Assembly: GCA_947561395.2 (NCBI GenBank)
Contig: OX387186.1
Coordinates: 40,257,220 to 40,321,219, forward strand
Length of the DNA: 64,000 nucleotides
DNA from: Buxus sempervirens
Lineage: Eukaryota > Streptophyta > Magnoliopsida > Buxales > Buxaceae
Direction: 5' to 3'
Each line of letters begins with the position of its first letter. Position 1 is the stretch's first letter. The translations under genes were made by a program, and so were the position numbers. The notes under the pieces were generated by a model. The model had not been told where the DNA came from. It searched no databases and saw only the letters and a list, made by a program, of their open reading frames with translations. This document shows, piece by piece, positions 11,829-24,946 of this stretch.

Positions 11829-13489
11829 CCGAACCCAGAATCTCTGGTTTGATTGAACCTGGAATTGTTGGGGGCTAACCCAACCTGGTTTGATTAGTTG
11901 GATTATAATGGGATTATTCTTTGCACATGCGCACACACTTGCACATGCATGCACACTCTTTTTGTACATATGCACACACTTGCAAAAATTGGACAAGGAA
12001 GATTTGTTGTCTTATTTAGTAAGTGTTGAATATACGCAAAAACATATTCTGGGGAGTTCTGTCATAAAGGATGAGATAATTGCCTAAGGAAATTGGCTTT
12101 CAAGTGGGACCACTGTGACCCCTCCAATTACCTAGGAACTCTCCTGGAACATTTTTTTGTGTACTAATTCATCACTTTACTATATGAGGCAGTGAAAATT
12201 CCTTTCCATGCACACATGTGCACTCACGCACACTGTGGTTTGTTTACATGCTTTGATATAAATTGTGTAGGGTGACACGCGCGAGGGAGCCTGCGTGGGT
12301 GATCCGATTGAATGATTACCAAAAACCCAGATCTCTCTAGCAGCCACCCTTCTTTATCGTATAAATAAATTTTGGGATGATATTAGCCTCACGCGCCCGT
12401 GGCTTGCCAGGGAAAGCGAGGTAAAACATCCCCCCAGGTTTCTGGATTCCTATAGCGCCACTGGTTTCTTGTTGTGGTATGCGAGGGTCTAGTACTTGGC
12501 TCATACCCTTGTAGGCATTTGTCTTGGGCTGGGTACCCTTTTCCCACCTAATGTTCTGATACACCATACTATGTGAATGTGAATGTGAATGATGAATGAA
12601 GAGGAGTTGAAATAAGTCTAAAACCCAAGAGTCCATCAGGAGCAGCAGCCCTTGCCTCCTTTTGCATCAAATTGAGTGGACCCTAGATTTCGGGCTAGCT
12701 CAGCCCTAAATTGGGGAGCTTACCTAAACTTTGATCAGGGGAACTACCTCAGATCCATGCATTGAGTCCTGAGAGCCGTGGGCCTCGACCCATTGAGTCC
12801 ATTGGAAGTATCTTCAGTCCGGATCAGTCTTTAAGCATATGAAAGCATGCCAGATCAGAACAAAGAAAGTTGAACCCTAGAATTAGGCCTTTTCAACCTA
12901 CCCTTTTTGAATCAAATGTATCCTTTCTTAGAGTTCTCAAAAACCCTAAGATTGCATTCTCTTTCAGTTTTTTTGAACATCATGTAATTTTCACCCTAGC
13001 TGGCAAGTTGTAAGTTTTAAATCAGCAAATGAAAGAGCAGATAAAAGAATAAGGCTGGTCAAGACTTGGGTGTGCTTCCTTACATAAGTATGTCTAGAAG
13101 TCGTGCCTTGACAGGCACCAACCCTTAGGATCACACACTTTTTATTTTAGTTTAATGCTTTAATTCTAATTTAATTTTGAATGGACAGAACAAAAACATA
13201 AAAAAACAGTAAATCAATTTGCAGACGCTTGTTGGAAAAACCCCAATTTTCGGTTATACAAAACCGCGATATCTGGTCACATTAGACCCCTTCCTTCTAA
13301 TCCTACTCCTTAATTATTCTAAAATTAATACCTATAGGCGTTTCTTAAAGCGCTCATGGATTGAACTTAGATCACACCTGAATGCATCTTATTCACAAGA
13401 CCACTCGGTTTTTGCCCTGGATCCAAATGATCCAAATTGGTGGTGTTTGAAGATGGCCCCGTCAAGACCAACCCTTCAGATGAGCCCGA

Positions 13490-13935
13490 AGGTGGCTATT
13501 TTTAGCCCTTCCCCTGTGGAGACATAAGTCCAAAAATTGTGGTGCCTGTTGACTGATTCTTAAATTGGAGACCAACTAGGTGAACCCGGGTATTTGCTTT
13601 TTAGCTTACCCCCTGTGGAGACATAAGTCCAAAAATTGTGGTGCCTGGTGACCGATTCTTAAATTGGAGACCAACTGGGTGAACCCGGGTATTTGCTTTT
13701 AGCTTACCCCCTGCGGAGACATAAGTCCAAAAATTGTGGTGCCTGGTGACTGATTCTTAAATCAGAGACCAACTGGGTGAACCCGGAGGTGGCTATGTTT
13801 AGCCCTTCCCCTGCGGAGACTCGACTTGGGTCCAAAAATTGTGGCGCCTGGCGACTGATTCTTAAATCGGAGACCAGCTAGGTGAGCCCGAGTGTTGTTT
13901 TTTTAGCTCACCCCCCGCGGAGACATAAGTCCAAT
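13490..13935 (+). repeat. About 100-bp tandem repeat in GAG-D leader
   Basis: Four to five copies of a unit containing CCCCTGTGGAGACATAAG, CCAAAAATTGTGGTGCCTG and GACCAACTGGGTGAACCCG, with starts near 13503, 13601, 13700, 13800 and 13904. Variation between copies is low, suggesting recent expansion. Confidence 0.85.
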
Positions 13936-13999
13936 CCCATGATATTGAGTTCAATTCGTTATAAACAAGCTTCGGTTCATTAGGGCATGAACCAAGAGG

Positions 14000-14400
14000 T
14001 TCTCTTTCCTTGTCACAAGCGACTAAAATAGATCAAATTCTTTAGGTTCTCTTTCCTTGCTGACTTGACGCATCTAAAACAGATCAATCCCTTGGGTTCT
14101 CTTTCCCAGTCGTCCACAAAACGACTAAAATAGACCTCTAGACTTTGGGTTCTCTCTCCCAGTTGCCTTTATGCAACTAAAATAGATCACTACCTTGGGT
14201 TCTATCTCCCAGTTTTCCACAGATGACTAAAACAGACCAATAGACATAGGGTTCTCTCTCCCAGTTGTCTTTGCGCAGCTAAAACAGATCATTCCTTCAA
14301 GTTTTCTCTCCCAGTTGCCTTTGTGTAACTAAAAAGATACATTTTCAGAGATTCCCCCTAAGTTGCTTCCACACAGCCAAAACAAATCACAAATTTGATC
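14000..14400 (+). repeat. About 62-bp tandem repeat in GAG-D leader
   Basis: Six to seven copies of a unit with GGGTTCTCTCTCCCAGTTG followed by ..AACTAAAATAGATCA. It directly follows the 100-bp array and precedes gag. The unit contains a small palindrome (GTTGCxTTxTGCAAC), so the RNA could form a row of hairpins. Confidence 0.8.
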
Positions 14401-14596
14401 TAGATTGACCATGGCAAAGAAAAAAAAAAAAGAATCTGCAAATAGATTCTGAAAGCAAAAAAAAAAAAAAAACATAAAAAAAATGTAAAAATGATTAATT
14501 GCTAAAGAAATGCACTAACTTCTGCAAAATGATCAACAGGTATCCAAAATTGCTCCCAGAAGCCCATACAATCTTCGATCTCACAAAAGACTGGAT

Positions 14597-16238
14597 ATGG
14601 ATGCACAAGGAAATCAGACTCCACCAGCTCAGTACCAAGTGGAATCAAGTCAAACCCAAGTGGTTAGCGACCTAACCCAAAAGGTCGAAAACATGACTAT
14701 GGTTATTCAGTCCCTCATGGCAGAGATCAAGGATCTGAAACAAGTTCAACCAATAGTTTCGATCACTCAACAGCACCAACCACCACTCCCACCACGGGCA
14801 GAAGTGCCAGCAGTACCGCTTCCGCTACAACCAGTACAACCTCCACCTATGGCACCACCACATTTGCCACCACAAGCTATTCCATTCCCACCTATGGTAG
14901 ATCTTGTCCACCTGATCTAGCAGCAAGAACAGTTCGCGCCTGTCCAACTGGGGCAGGACGAAGAAGACCGGTATAGAACACAGGAAGCCCAATTCGAGGC
15001 CCGTATGGCAGCCATGAAGGAAGATCTTCTGAAGCAGCTACAGCCAAACACAGTTCAGAGCGAGGCTACTCTGGAAAACCTTTGTTTTTTCTCAGACATA
15101 CAACTCCCTGCCAAGTTCAAATGTCCTAAGTTGCACCAGTTTAATGGCACTGGTTGTCCGCTAAACCACTTAAGGTCGTATTCTGGCGACATGTGCCAAT
15201 ACACAAAAAATGAGAAAATCATGGTACAGTTCTTTCAGTGGTCTTTAACTGGGGCTACTTATTATTGGTTTTTGAGCTTAGACAAAGCCAAGATAAAGAC
15301 TTGGAATGACCTCGCTGCGGTGTTCATTCAGCAATATCGTTTGAACAGCCAGATGGTTCAAACAAGGGCAAAGCTGCAAAGGTTAGCAAAGAAGAGTCAT
15401 GAATCAGTTTGGGACTATGCTAAGAGATGGAAAGAGTTGGCAACACTGGTCCAGCCACCACTGCTAGAACAAGAGATGGCGTCTTTGTTTATAGCATCAC
15501 TTGGTCAACCTTTCTTCACTCTATTAATGGGGCAGAGTTCTGCAAGTTTCAATGACTTGATTCTGACAACTGACAGAATTGAAGATGCAGTAAAGTCAAG
15601 GAAAGATAGATAGCAGTGGGCAGAATGCCAATCAGATGAGGCCAATGGTGAATCAGGGCAATAGAAGCCAGGGGAAAAAGCAACCATGGAGAATTGAGGG
15701 GCAGGCAGTGAACTATGTACAGCCTACTCAACCTTATCACATCTCCCAGAGGTCCCTGACAACAACTCCACAGAATCAGGGACAAATGGCCATACCATAT
15801 CAGGGTCCACCAAGAAGGACAAGAGAAGAAATGGAGGCAAGGCTGAGAAGAGTATTCACTCCACTTCCATACACACTAGCTGAGTTACTACCCACATTAC
15901 TAAAAGGATGGTATTTGCAAATCAAGCTGCCAAATCCTAGAACATTCATCAACAAGAACTACAATCTTAATGAGAGATGTGAGTGCCACTCAGGGGCACC
16001 GGGACATGAAACCAACAGATGTTGGGATCTGAGGCATGATATTCAAGACTTGATTGATCATAAACGCCTCACCATGGACCCTCCTACTCCAACCAACACA
16101 CCAGCCACTGCTGTGACTCAAAACCCTCTTCCATATCACAAGGGTCATTTTCAAGTGGGACAAGTTGAAGAAATCAAGCAAGGTTGCAAGGTGCAACCAA
16201 CTCCCGGACACGGTTCTTCTCCAAGTCCACCATTTTGA
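14597..16238 (+). pseudogene. gag: GAG-D gag
   Basis: Gag polyprotein of a Tat-type element. The start ATG at 14597 opens a frame beginning MDAQGNQTPPAQ, with a Pro-rich linker. The gag core follows (LPAKFKCPKLHQFNGTGCPLNH, WSLTGATYYWF, WNDLAAVFIQQYRL, LEQEMASLFIASLGQPFF), then a basic Gln-rich region and one zinc-knuckle-like motif CECHSGAPGHETNRC at about 15981-16022. Two lesions: a TAG at 14918-14920 and a GATAGATA duplication at about 15605-15612 that shifts the frame. Everything else is open to the TGA at 16236-16238. The gene ends cleanly, without read-through into protease, which is what makes this element non-autonomous. Confidence 0.85.
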
Positions 16239-19035
16239 GGCTAAGTTAAATTTTACTTTTTTTTTTTGCATTGACCATCCCGAGCAGGATCAGTCATTTT
16301 GTAAGTGTTTTTGCATACTTTTACTTTCATGCAAACTTAAAAAAAAAAATTTGAAAAAAAATTAAATAAATAAATAAAGAAAAGAAAAAAAATTGGCAAG
16401 TGCTTGGTCGATGATGACATCGCTCTAAGACCACAACCCTTTTGGCACGACCATGATCATGGAAAGATGCCAAGTTGCTCAAAAGTGTTTTCAGATGGGT
16501 GCATGATACTGCTCCCATGAGAACCTTGACTGAGCCAATGACAATCCTCTCCTAATCCAGACCCTAATTTTTCTTCCATACCTATCTTTACATTGGGGCA
16601 GAGTGATCCCTGGGAGCAAAGAGAGGAAAAGAAAAAGAAAGAAAAAGTGCCTAAACCAGCTAAGGGTCAAGGCTGGCTTTTGCATCATGTTTTTGAGAAA
16701 GGATGAGAGGCCATCCTTCATGCATCCTGAATCAATAATCGCTAGTCAAACACTTTGGGCTTGTTCGTGTTATTCAAATACCCGTGTTGTGTCTAGCCAC
16801 CCCACACTAGGGCAGAGCCAAAAAGAATAAGAACAAAAGGAAGAAAACAATTCCCGAATTAAATTTGCATCGAATATCTAAACCAAGTTGTCACAACTTC
16901 TGCAAAATGATGAAAGGCCATCCTTGCTTTAATCTGTCAAATCTTCAAAACAAAATCCCTAGTCAAATCAGTTGAGCCTAATTTCTTTCTTCTAACCCAT
17001 TGAGTCATGAGCCCTAAATACAGTGCTTGGTATGAAAGAAAACAAAAAGAAAGGACATGGATGTGCAAAAATGAAGCAAAAAAGAAAAGAAAATAGAAAG
17101 CACACTAGGGCATACCAATCAAGGTGGATGCCCAAACCACAGGAGAGAAAAGCCAAGGAAAAGGCGAAGGTTGCAAAAGACCCAAAAAGAAAATGAAAGA
17201 AAATGGAAAAGGCATTGACAAGGCCCAAGCAGTCAAGAAAAAGGGTAAAACATGACTTAACCCATTTGTAAAAATTTGAGCCATCTTCCCTTTCTTTCTA
17301 AAAACAAGACCTCAGACTTCGTTTCGTCCTATGAGAAAGTCCTTTTTGATTGCAGAAAATGTGACATTTGGATCTATGTAGATCTGTGATGAATGAATTA
17401 AAAAGAAGAATCAGCTTAAGCAAGACACAAACCGTTAACCTAAGAAACACAAGAACTTGAGACTTATATCCCATCATTTCTTAGACTTAAAACACAGCCA
17501 ATGTTTCGTCCTATTTTAAAGACCTCTCGGATCTAAAGGGCATGATGCATGAAAGTCGGTTTAAACCCTTAAACTGGGGCAGGCACTAACCTCGGGGAGA
17601 AAAAGAAAGCGAAAGCCTTCAATTGCAAAATCTTGAAACCACTTAAGACTAGATTAAAGTGAGAAAAATCAAAACTGGGGCTGGAAAAGCATTCCTTGAG
17701 ATTATCCTCATTTTAAGCCTTTGTAGAACCTCCGAGAGCCAATGAAGGCACAAGTCAAGAAATTCATGAGAAAGCGTGTCAGGCACACTGTCTCAAAACA
17801 CCTCAAGTTAATAAGGCAATTTACCATGGTCATTGGTCTTGCCTTTCCCTTTTAAGCACTTGCACAAAGTTTCTAAGAAAAATTTTTTTGAAAAAAAAAG
17901 AGAGAAAAATTGTTTTCATTTCATTCCTATGCATTTGCACACAAAAATAACCAAGTAAGCCATAAGTGCTTACATTTTGAATTTTAGATACCTCACTGCT
18001 ATCTTGAGAAATGTGTAGGTCCATCTGAGGCGGGAAATCAAATGGTTCTAATACTGGAGCTAAAAACAAAACAGGAGCAAACAGGCAAAGGGAAAGAGAA
18101 GCAAACAAGGGAATCCGCCACAAAGAAGATGAGTACACTCAAAGGACACACGGACTTTTCATCCAAGACCTCACCAGAGAATGCCGAAAAAAAAGCAAAA
18201 GAGGAGACACCTTCCTCTACAAATCCCCAGTGGAGTTTCCTCATCGAGAGGAAGTGTTACCCAACATAAGAAGAGTACCAATTGAAGGGAGAGACATTGT
18301 CAAAGCATGAGAACCTCAGATAGGCAAAAGAATGGCGCCATTTCTACATAGAGACACACTGGGCGAAACAGAATGACAGATGAGAAGGCTCTCACAAAAT
18401 TCCCAGAAGAATTTTCCTTCAAAAGGGAGTCTTACAAATCCCAGTGGAGAATCATTAAGGACAATAAAGCTCAGGCAAGCTCAAGAACAAGAGGAGAAAA
18501 CGTGTTTTGAAGATTTAAAGGGCAAAGAAGGCCCTCATGTAATTTTCATTTTCCCACTTTTGTATCATAGGATTTGAACTAGGATTCGGATTTCCTTGGT
18601 GTGCTAGGCAGCAGTGACTCTTAGCCAAATAGAGTTAAGGGGTAGTGCACCTACATGGGGGATAAAGAACTTCAAACTTAAAAAAAAAATAATAATAAAT
18701 AAATAAATAAATAAATAAAGTGAATAAGTCTGAAAAGATAAAAGAAGAAGTCAAAAGTCAATGGAACAAACAAGAGGAAAAGAGCATTGTTGTAGCACTT
18801 TTGCATCAACACCGAAACAAGTCGGTGAGTCTAAGTCCAGACCACCAAACGCGCAATGGCAAGGAAATTCCCTAGAACTTGGAAGTGAGCCAAATCAACA
18901 CAGAGCTTGCACCGGCGCTTCCGCATCTTTGAAAACATCAAAGGACCTGACTCATCGGTTATGTCGACAGAAATGCAAAGTGCAAAAATAGGGTTCTTTT
19001 TATTCTTTGTCATTCATCACCATGGTGACTCTGAC
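16239..19035 (+). other. GAG-D 3' untranslated internal region
   Basis: 2.8 kb without a recognizable gene on either strand. It is purine-rich (runs such as GAAAAGAAAAAGAAAG) with scattered ACTGGGGC and GGGGCAGAG words like those after integrase in TAT-A and TAT-B. It occupies the place where pol would be. Confidence 0.6.
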
Positions 19036-19046
19036 AAAGAGGGGTA
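19036..19046 (+). promoter_or_regulatory. GAG-D polypurine tract
   Basis: AAAGAGGGGTA directly before the 3' LTR start at 19049, the expected plus-strand primer. A 10-bp palindrome CACCATGGTG lies just upstream. Confidence 0.8.
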
Positions 19047-20873
19047 GCTGTCAGCACCCTATTTTTGCACCATAAAATTGCCCAAGAAGCATATCTTAAA
19101 CCGGCATATATGTGGGCACGTAAATCAAGGTTTTATAGTGGACGTGTCTTTTTGAAATAACAAGCCCATAATAAAAAGAATTCTGAGCCGATTCCGATGC
19201 ACCAACCCGTGCTCAAATCAGATCTCAAACGGCTAAGTTATGAATAAAAGAAATAAATGGTAGTTTGGGGATTTTTATAAAACTAAAATTGGATGCCACA
19301 TGGCAGCCATGTGTACACCATGGTGGCTGCCATGTAACCAAAGATAAATTAAAATTTTTGGGGTTCTTTTAGTAAATAAGTAAGTTTCCTAATGGGTTTG
19401 TTATGCAAATAAATAAAAAAATTAATAAAAGTTTTGAGATTAAAAGAAAATAAGAAAAATATAAACAAGGAGAAATGAGTTGGACGAATTGGTCCAACTC
19501 ATGTTCTCTTGAGATATTAAGACTAAGCTTAAAAAAATATATAAGCCTAAAAAATATGAGACAAAATAGACTTTGACCAAACCTAAATAAATGATGGCGT
19601 TTAAAGAGAAGAAGAGGAAGAGTTAGGGGTTTATGTGTTTAAAGAGAAGAAGAGGAAGAGTTAGGGGTTTAGGTGTTTAAGAGAGGAAGAGGAGCAGTTA
19701 GATGTTTAAGAGAGGAAGAGGAGAAGTTAAGGAGAGGAGAGGTTTAGGAGAGGAAGAGGAAAGGTTAGGGATTAAGCAGTTGAAGGGGTGGGAATTCTCT
19801 ATAAAAAGGCTTGAAGTTGGGAGCAAAAGGGTGGAGGAAAGAAGAGAGTTCTTTGAAAAAATCAAAGAAGGAAGTAAGAAAAAGAGGCGGAAGGAGTTTG
19901 TGCAAGAAAAAAGGGGGAAACATCCGTAGTTGTGCTCACCAGTTTCCGGGAAATCGACTCCATACCAGGTTATTTTATTTTATTTTATTTGTTGCTTCTT
20001 TAATCAAGTACTTTTTAGTATTGTTAAAGTGAAAATAATACAAAGCATGTTATTGTTAAGGCCGAATGTGTTATTTCATGTTAGTGTTGTTAAATAAAGC
20101 ATGTCACTATTATGGACATGGCCGCATTTTTTTTTAACTTTAATTTTTAATTCTTCTCTTAATTCTTCTTCTCTTGTGTTCGAGAATTAGAAAGGAATTT
20201 AGAGAAGTTGGAGTGAAATAAAGGGGAGAAATGGGAAGATGGGGAAATCCAATCAAAGAAAAAAAAATCTGTTGAACGAATGGTTTTAGGGGGTTGATTT
20301 TTGAGAATTTGATAAACTATTATGCCAAATTTGTTATTCTAAAATGTTGAAGGATTTAAAAAGAACTTATTTTATTTCATGTTTGACCTCTTCTTTAAAA
20401 CCTTTTTTAAATAACCCCTTGGCCTTCATTTGTTCTTTCTTTTTTTAAACAAATAACAACATACTTAACTATAACAAGAAGAAATTTTTTTTTTATTCTT
20501 CTTTTAATTCTTTAGATAATAAGCTTAACTAATATATTTAATTCTTAATCTCTTTTTTATTTTTATTTTTGTAGATCATAGGCTTAAACATTTGTAACTT
20601 TATTAATTTCTTATAACACTTCTTCTTTTCTTCAAATCCTTGGAAATAAGAATTAAAAAAATGGAAAAAATAAAGTGTAAATTTCAATGACCAAATATGA
20701 CTGAGTTTTTTTTAACACATGCTTTGTGTAAATAAATTATCATAAAAAATATAAGAAAACAATGAATTAAAAATAAAAGATTAAATGATGTGGCTAAGGC
20801 TTGTATTTTTTTAGTTGTCCTTCACTAGAATATCTTGGTAAACCATTTTATTTTGTTTCATCTATAATGTAAC

Positions 20874-23770
20874 TGTGAGACATGGAAAAATCACCTAGAT
20901 GATTCCCTTCGTCATCACACGGGCTCAACGAAAAATGGGAGAGTCGCTACCATCCAATTTTAGGGTGTGAATGGGCACCGAAAATCATCAAAAAGAGAAA
21001 AAAGGCCAAAACTAAAGTAAAAATAACTCTACTTGGAAATAAAATCCAGAGATGGGTAAGGGGATTAGATTATGAATGGGGGATGGTGTTAGGCAACCCC
21101 ACTCACCCACACAAGGTGGTTGTCAAGTGTTGGTCATGCTAAAAAATAAGAAAGCTTGCTAAAATAATCAAAAACCTTGAAAAAGGATTAAACAAATGTA
21201 TGATATTTCCGCATGAGAAATCCAAATGAATTCCAGAACCTCTTTTATGTCATTATCACTTCTGGGACATCACTATTAGATGAAAATCAAAGCAAAACTT
21301 GAATAAAACCAAGTTGAGACAAATCTGGGAAATTTGGTGAAGGATAGAGCCATTTGTCTTGAAAGCATTCAAATCCAATTTAAATTGAATCAGACTAAAT
21401 CCATTTGAAAGATTATAATAAATAGAAGACTCGTGCAAATTTTCAATTAAATCCAGTTAAAACCCTAGGAGTTATGCTCCTTTGAAATCTGCTGTTGGAA
21501 ATTGTTAAAAGTAACAAGTGAGCAACTTTGGAAATTCATTTAGAAAAATGGGCTCCATATAAATCCGTGAAATTTGGCATGAATTAAGTATGTAGGACCA
21601 TATTTCAAATTAAACTAGCCTCATACAAAAAATCATCCGGATGTGCCTTGGGTGACCTCCCGAACAGGCCCCGAAGATCATAGATTAGCCCAGAAATGTG
21701 CTGTTGAACAGTTCTGAGTAAATCAGTCACCCACGGCACAAATGGAATCAAAAAATTATGAAACCAACTGTATTTGAAATTAGACTTCTGAATGAAAACA
21801 CAAAAACAAAAATCACTGGAATCGGACTTAAAACGAACACATGGCGCTCAGTCAAAGTGACAGGTTCAGCAATCTGGCCTGAACTGATCTATCAACTTCG
21901 ATTGAGTGGTGTCAAAAATCCACTTCATAAAAATTAATAAAATTTTATAGATATAACCTAGACAGTCTCACCTTTCCCATGGATTTAGAATCACTCAAAA
22001 ATTCATCCGGATGATGAAGTTATGAGTGTCCGAAGTTAGGGTACAGCTGCTGTCCGGTTTAGACTTTTTTAAGTAAAATCAATTCAAAACGGTGATCAAG
22101 TGTGTGTGATCCGTGCAATATGAATCAAAATCATTTGAAAAAATGTTGAAAAAACTCTAGGAAGAAATAGGGCACAAGTTTAGCTCACCATTCTCTCCGA
22201 TTGGAGAGAATATGCCAAAAACCCTAAAATTGAGCAAGAATGCCCAAATCCGAGAGGCTAGACCGTGAGGTCTTCAATACTTGCTTGAAATCATTTTGAA
22301 AATCATTGAGAAATGTCCCAGAATTTTTTGGGGCTATTTATTTCAGATCTATCATAATGAATGCAATAGATCCGAAATACAAGCCGATTCCGATAAAAAC
22401 AAGTGCAATATGTGTGTATGTGTAAAAATCCATTTTTCAACAATATAACAATATATGGCATTCATATCAATCAAATGGGGTTCTAAACAACCTAGGGTTC
22501 CGTTCCATTCTCATTTCTATTAGTTCTCTCTCCCCGTTTAACGGTTCTTCGAGATAATCTTGGGATACTTTGAGCATGAAACAGTTTTCATAGAATCAAA
22601 AGGCTTTTCAAAAAGGTTCTAACACTAAGGATCAATCCTCAGTCTTGTTTCCCCTAGATCCCATCTTCACGTTTTACGGCTAGAGGGAGTTTTGAGGTAC
22701 TTTGAGTAGAGGAAGGGGTTGCATACACAAAGATTAGGCCATTATTCTACAGAAAGGTAGAAGAAAAGAACTAACCCTAGAATGTAAAGACAGAAAAATA
22801 AAGAGGGATTTAGGCTTACCTGGGTTTCTGGAAGCAGTGCGGCAGCGGTTCCCTTCTTCACTTGGAGCTCTTCAATCTCCAACTTATCGGCCATTTGCTT
22901 GAGGAGGAGCCTCCTATTTATAGGCAAAGGCTAGGGTTAGGGTTTGCATGATGCTAGACACAAGATGATGTCTAGAGTCTACCAACCTAACCCTAAGGCT
23001 ATTTCTGAGATTTCCACTCCTTAAACAAAGGATATGATGGTAAAAAATGAAAACTTTTGGAAAACCCTAATTTTGAGCAAAAACCTTGTATCCGACAACT
23101 CAGGTTGGATACAAGCAATTCTCTTTGTATCCGACATTATCTGTCGGATACAATAAAGATGTTTTGTATCCGACATTATCTGTCGGATACAAAAAAAAGA
23201 AGCTTTTATCCGAATTTTAACACAGGTAATACTTATTTACATGTAATATCATTTAAGTAAATGTCCTTGTATTTTTTTATCTCCATTTACTTAAGATATT
23301 ACATGTAAATAAGCAAACACCCCCCTCCCCGCCCCATTTGAATCCATTAAAAATAGTTCCAGACCCAAATTCCAAGTGAATAAAAAGTCAACTTTCCAGT
23401 TCCAGGCTAAATTCCGGTTTTTCAGGTCTGGTAAAAAGATTCAACATATTAAAACCAAGGTATTCGTCAAGATTTAAAATCTCAAAAAATTCTTTTATGC
23501 AATAACATGGCTAAAAACCTGATTACCGGGAAAAATTATCTCGAAATCTTGCTTTAAAAAATATTTCATTTTTTGGGGGTCAAAAGTCAACAAAATTCAA
23601 CCGGAAAAGTTTGACTTTGCACAAAAGATTGAATTTGGGCATTTTCCTTTACGGTTTTGGATTCAAATGGGTTAAGGATCTCAAACCCAATGCTAAGAAT
23701 TGAAAATTCCAATAAGATATTTCTCTCCGTCATGATTTATCAAAAATCATGCAATTTTGGGGTGTCTACA
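20874..23770 (-). mobile_element. Tat-type solo LTR inside GAG-D 3' LTR
   Basis: On the minus strand it runs TGTAGACACCCC to CCATGTCTCACA, the termini of TAT-A and TAT-B LTRs, flanked by GTAAC (20869-20873 and 23771-23775). At 2.9 kb it is longer than theirs. Minus-strand TATA at 22915-22922. U3 carries three copies of TATCCGACA..TGTCGGATA inverted words (23086-23215). It resembles the LTR at 62144 onward (shared CCGGATGAATTTTTGAGTG). No internal sequence, hence a solo LTR. Confidence 0.9.
23230..23600. repeat. Hairpin module shared with 28070-28440
   Basis: A 30-bp inverted repeat (CTTATTTACATGTAATATC..GATATTACATGTAAATAAG, 23238-23316), then CCCATTTGAATCCATTAAAAAT and AAAAAGTCAACTTTCCAGTT. 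The same order occurs at 28070-28240 in a different LTR family. Confidence 0.6.
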
Positions 23771-24263
23771 GTAACATGTTAATTTCTCTAATCCCTTATA
23801 TACATGAAAAAGATAAAATGAAAAAAAATAAAAAAATAAATTTTTTTAAGTAACCAAGTACATTACTCCATGTTGAAATATTTGATTTGGATTTCTTTAT
23901 CTTGGATTTTTTTAAATATCATATGTATTATACTTTGTATAGGAAGTAGCATAGCAACCCCCATTCCTCCAATGTTTGTATACATGTGATCATAAAAAAT
24001 AAATAAAAAATATATAAAAGATAAAAGATAAAAAATTAAATAATAGTAAATCAGCCCAAATATTATCCAACTAATTTAAGGGAACCCATTTCGGTGGGGC
24101 AACCTAGGGTGTTCAAGGACTTCCCTGGGTTGTAATCGGGTCACTTATCCGGAATCAGTGGTTCAGACCAAAAGTCAACAAGGTGTCTATCTGCACTATT
24201 TCAGGTAGTGGCGACTCCATAATACATGTAGCACGCCTTTTCCGCACGCTTGAGGTGTACACA

Positions 24264-24875
24264 CTAAGGTACCCCTCATGTATACCTAAAGTACCTCCCA
24301 ATTATACCTAAGGTACCTCACTTGAATACCTAAGGTACCCCACTGGTTTACCTAAAGTACCCTCTTGATTAACTTAAGATACCACCATGTGTTTGCCCAA
24401 GGTAGCCCCTGTGTTTGCCTAAGGTACCCCACTGTTTTAGTTAAGGTACCCCCCTTAAATAACTAAGGTACACCCCTTCTATAGCTAAGGTACCCCACTG
24501 TTTTAGCTAAGGTAACCCCCTTGAATAACTAAGGTACACCCCCTTATATAGCTAGGGTACCCCCTTTGTATAATTAGAGTACCCTCTTATATTACTAAGG
24601 TACATCCCTTACATTACCTAGGGTATACCCCTTGTATTACCTAGAGGTACCCCCTCATATAAGTAAGGTACCCCCCTCTATAACTAAGGTACCCCCTCTT
24701 GTGTTGACTAAGGTACACCCCAAGTTTACCTAAAGTATACCCCCTTGAGTAACTAAGGCAAACCCTCTTGAAACACCAAGGTACCCCTCAAATAGCACTA
24801 AGGTAACCCCAGCTTAACACCAAGGTACCCCCTCCAATAACACTAAGGTACCCCCTGTCACACCTTAGGTACATC
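24264..24875 (+). repeat. GGTACC degenerate tandem array, right part
   Basis: About 25 further copies of the CTAAGGTACCCCxxTTGxxTAA unit, continuing the array cut by GAG-D. Each copy is a little different; GGTACC is the most constant part. Confidence 0.85.
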
Positions 24876-24938
24876 CTAGGGTCTTAGATGAATAAAAGCT
24901 TTGTTGAGGGGCAGATTCGAAAGACCAAAACTTAGGCA

Positions 24939-24946
24939 TATAAAAG
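24939..24946 (+). promoter_or_regulatory. TATA box of the 9006-49814 LTR
   Basis: GCATATAAAAGGGATGCCC, just downstream of the GGTACC array, consistent with an LTR promoter in plus orientation. Confidence 0.5.

Larger units (their letters stand above)
11829..14596 (+). other. GAG-D leader
   Basis: No credible coding frame. Contains a GCACAC/CATGCAC-rich stretch (about 11925-11985) and two tandem arrays listed separately. Frames read here on either strand show no family motif. Confidence 0.6.
9521..24263 (+). mobile_element. GAG-D: non-autonomous gag-only LTR retrotransposon
   Basis: 5' LTR 9521-11807, 3' LTR 19049-24263 (interrupted by a solo LTR at 20874-23770), flanked by CTAAG at 9516-9520 and 24264-24268. 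PBS and PPT are present. The internal 7.2 kb encodes only gag (14597-16238); no protease, RT, RNase H or integrase motif is visible in either strand. Such gag-only elements depend on pol from relatives. The PBS matches TAT-A and TAT-B and the gag is distantly related to theirs, so a Tat-type partner is likely. Confidence 0.9.
19049..24263 (+). repeat. GAG-D 3' LTR, interrupted
   Basis: TGTCAGCACCCT to GAGGTGTACACA. Without the inserted solo LTR and its duplication it is about 2.3 kb and aligns throughout to the 5' LTR. TATA box TATAAAAA at 19800-19807. It carries an extra partial copy of the GTTTAAGAGAGGAAGAGGAG repeat near 19676-19725 relative to the 5' LTR. Confidence 0.9.
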
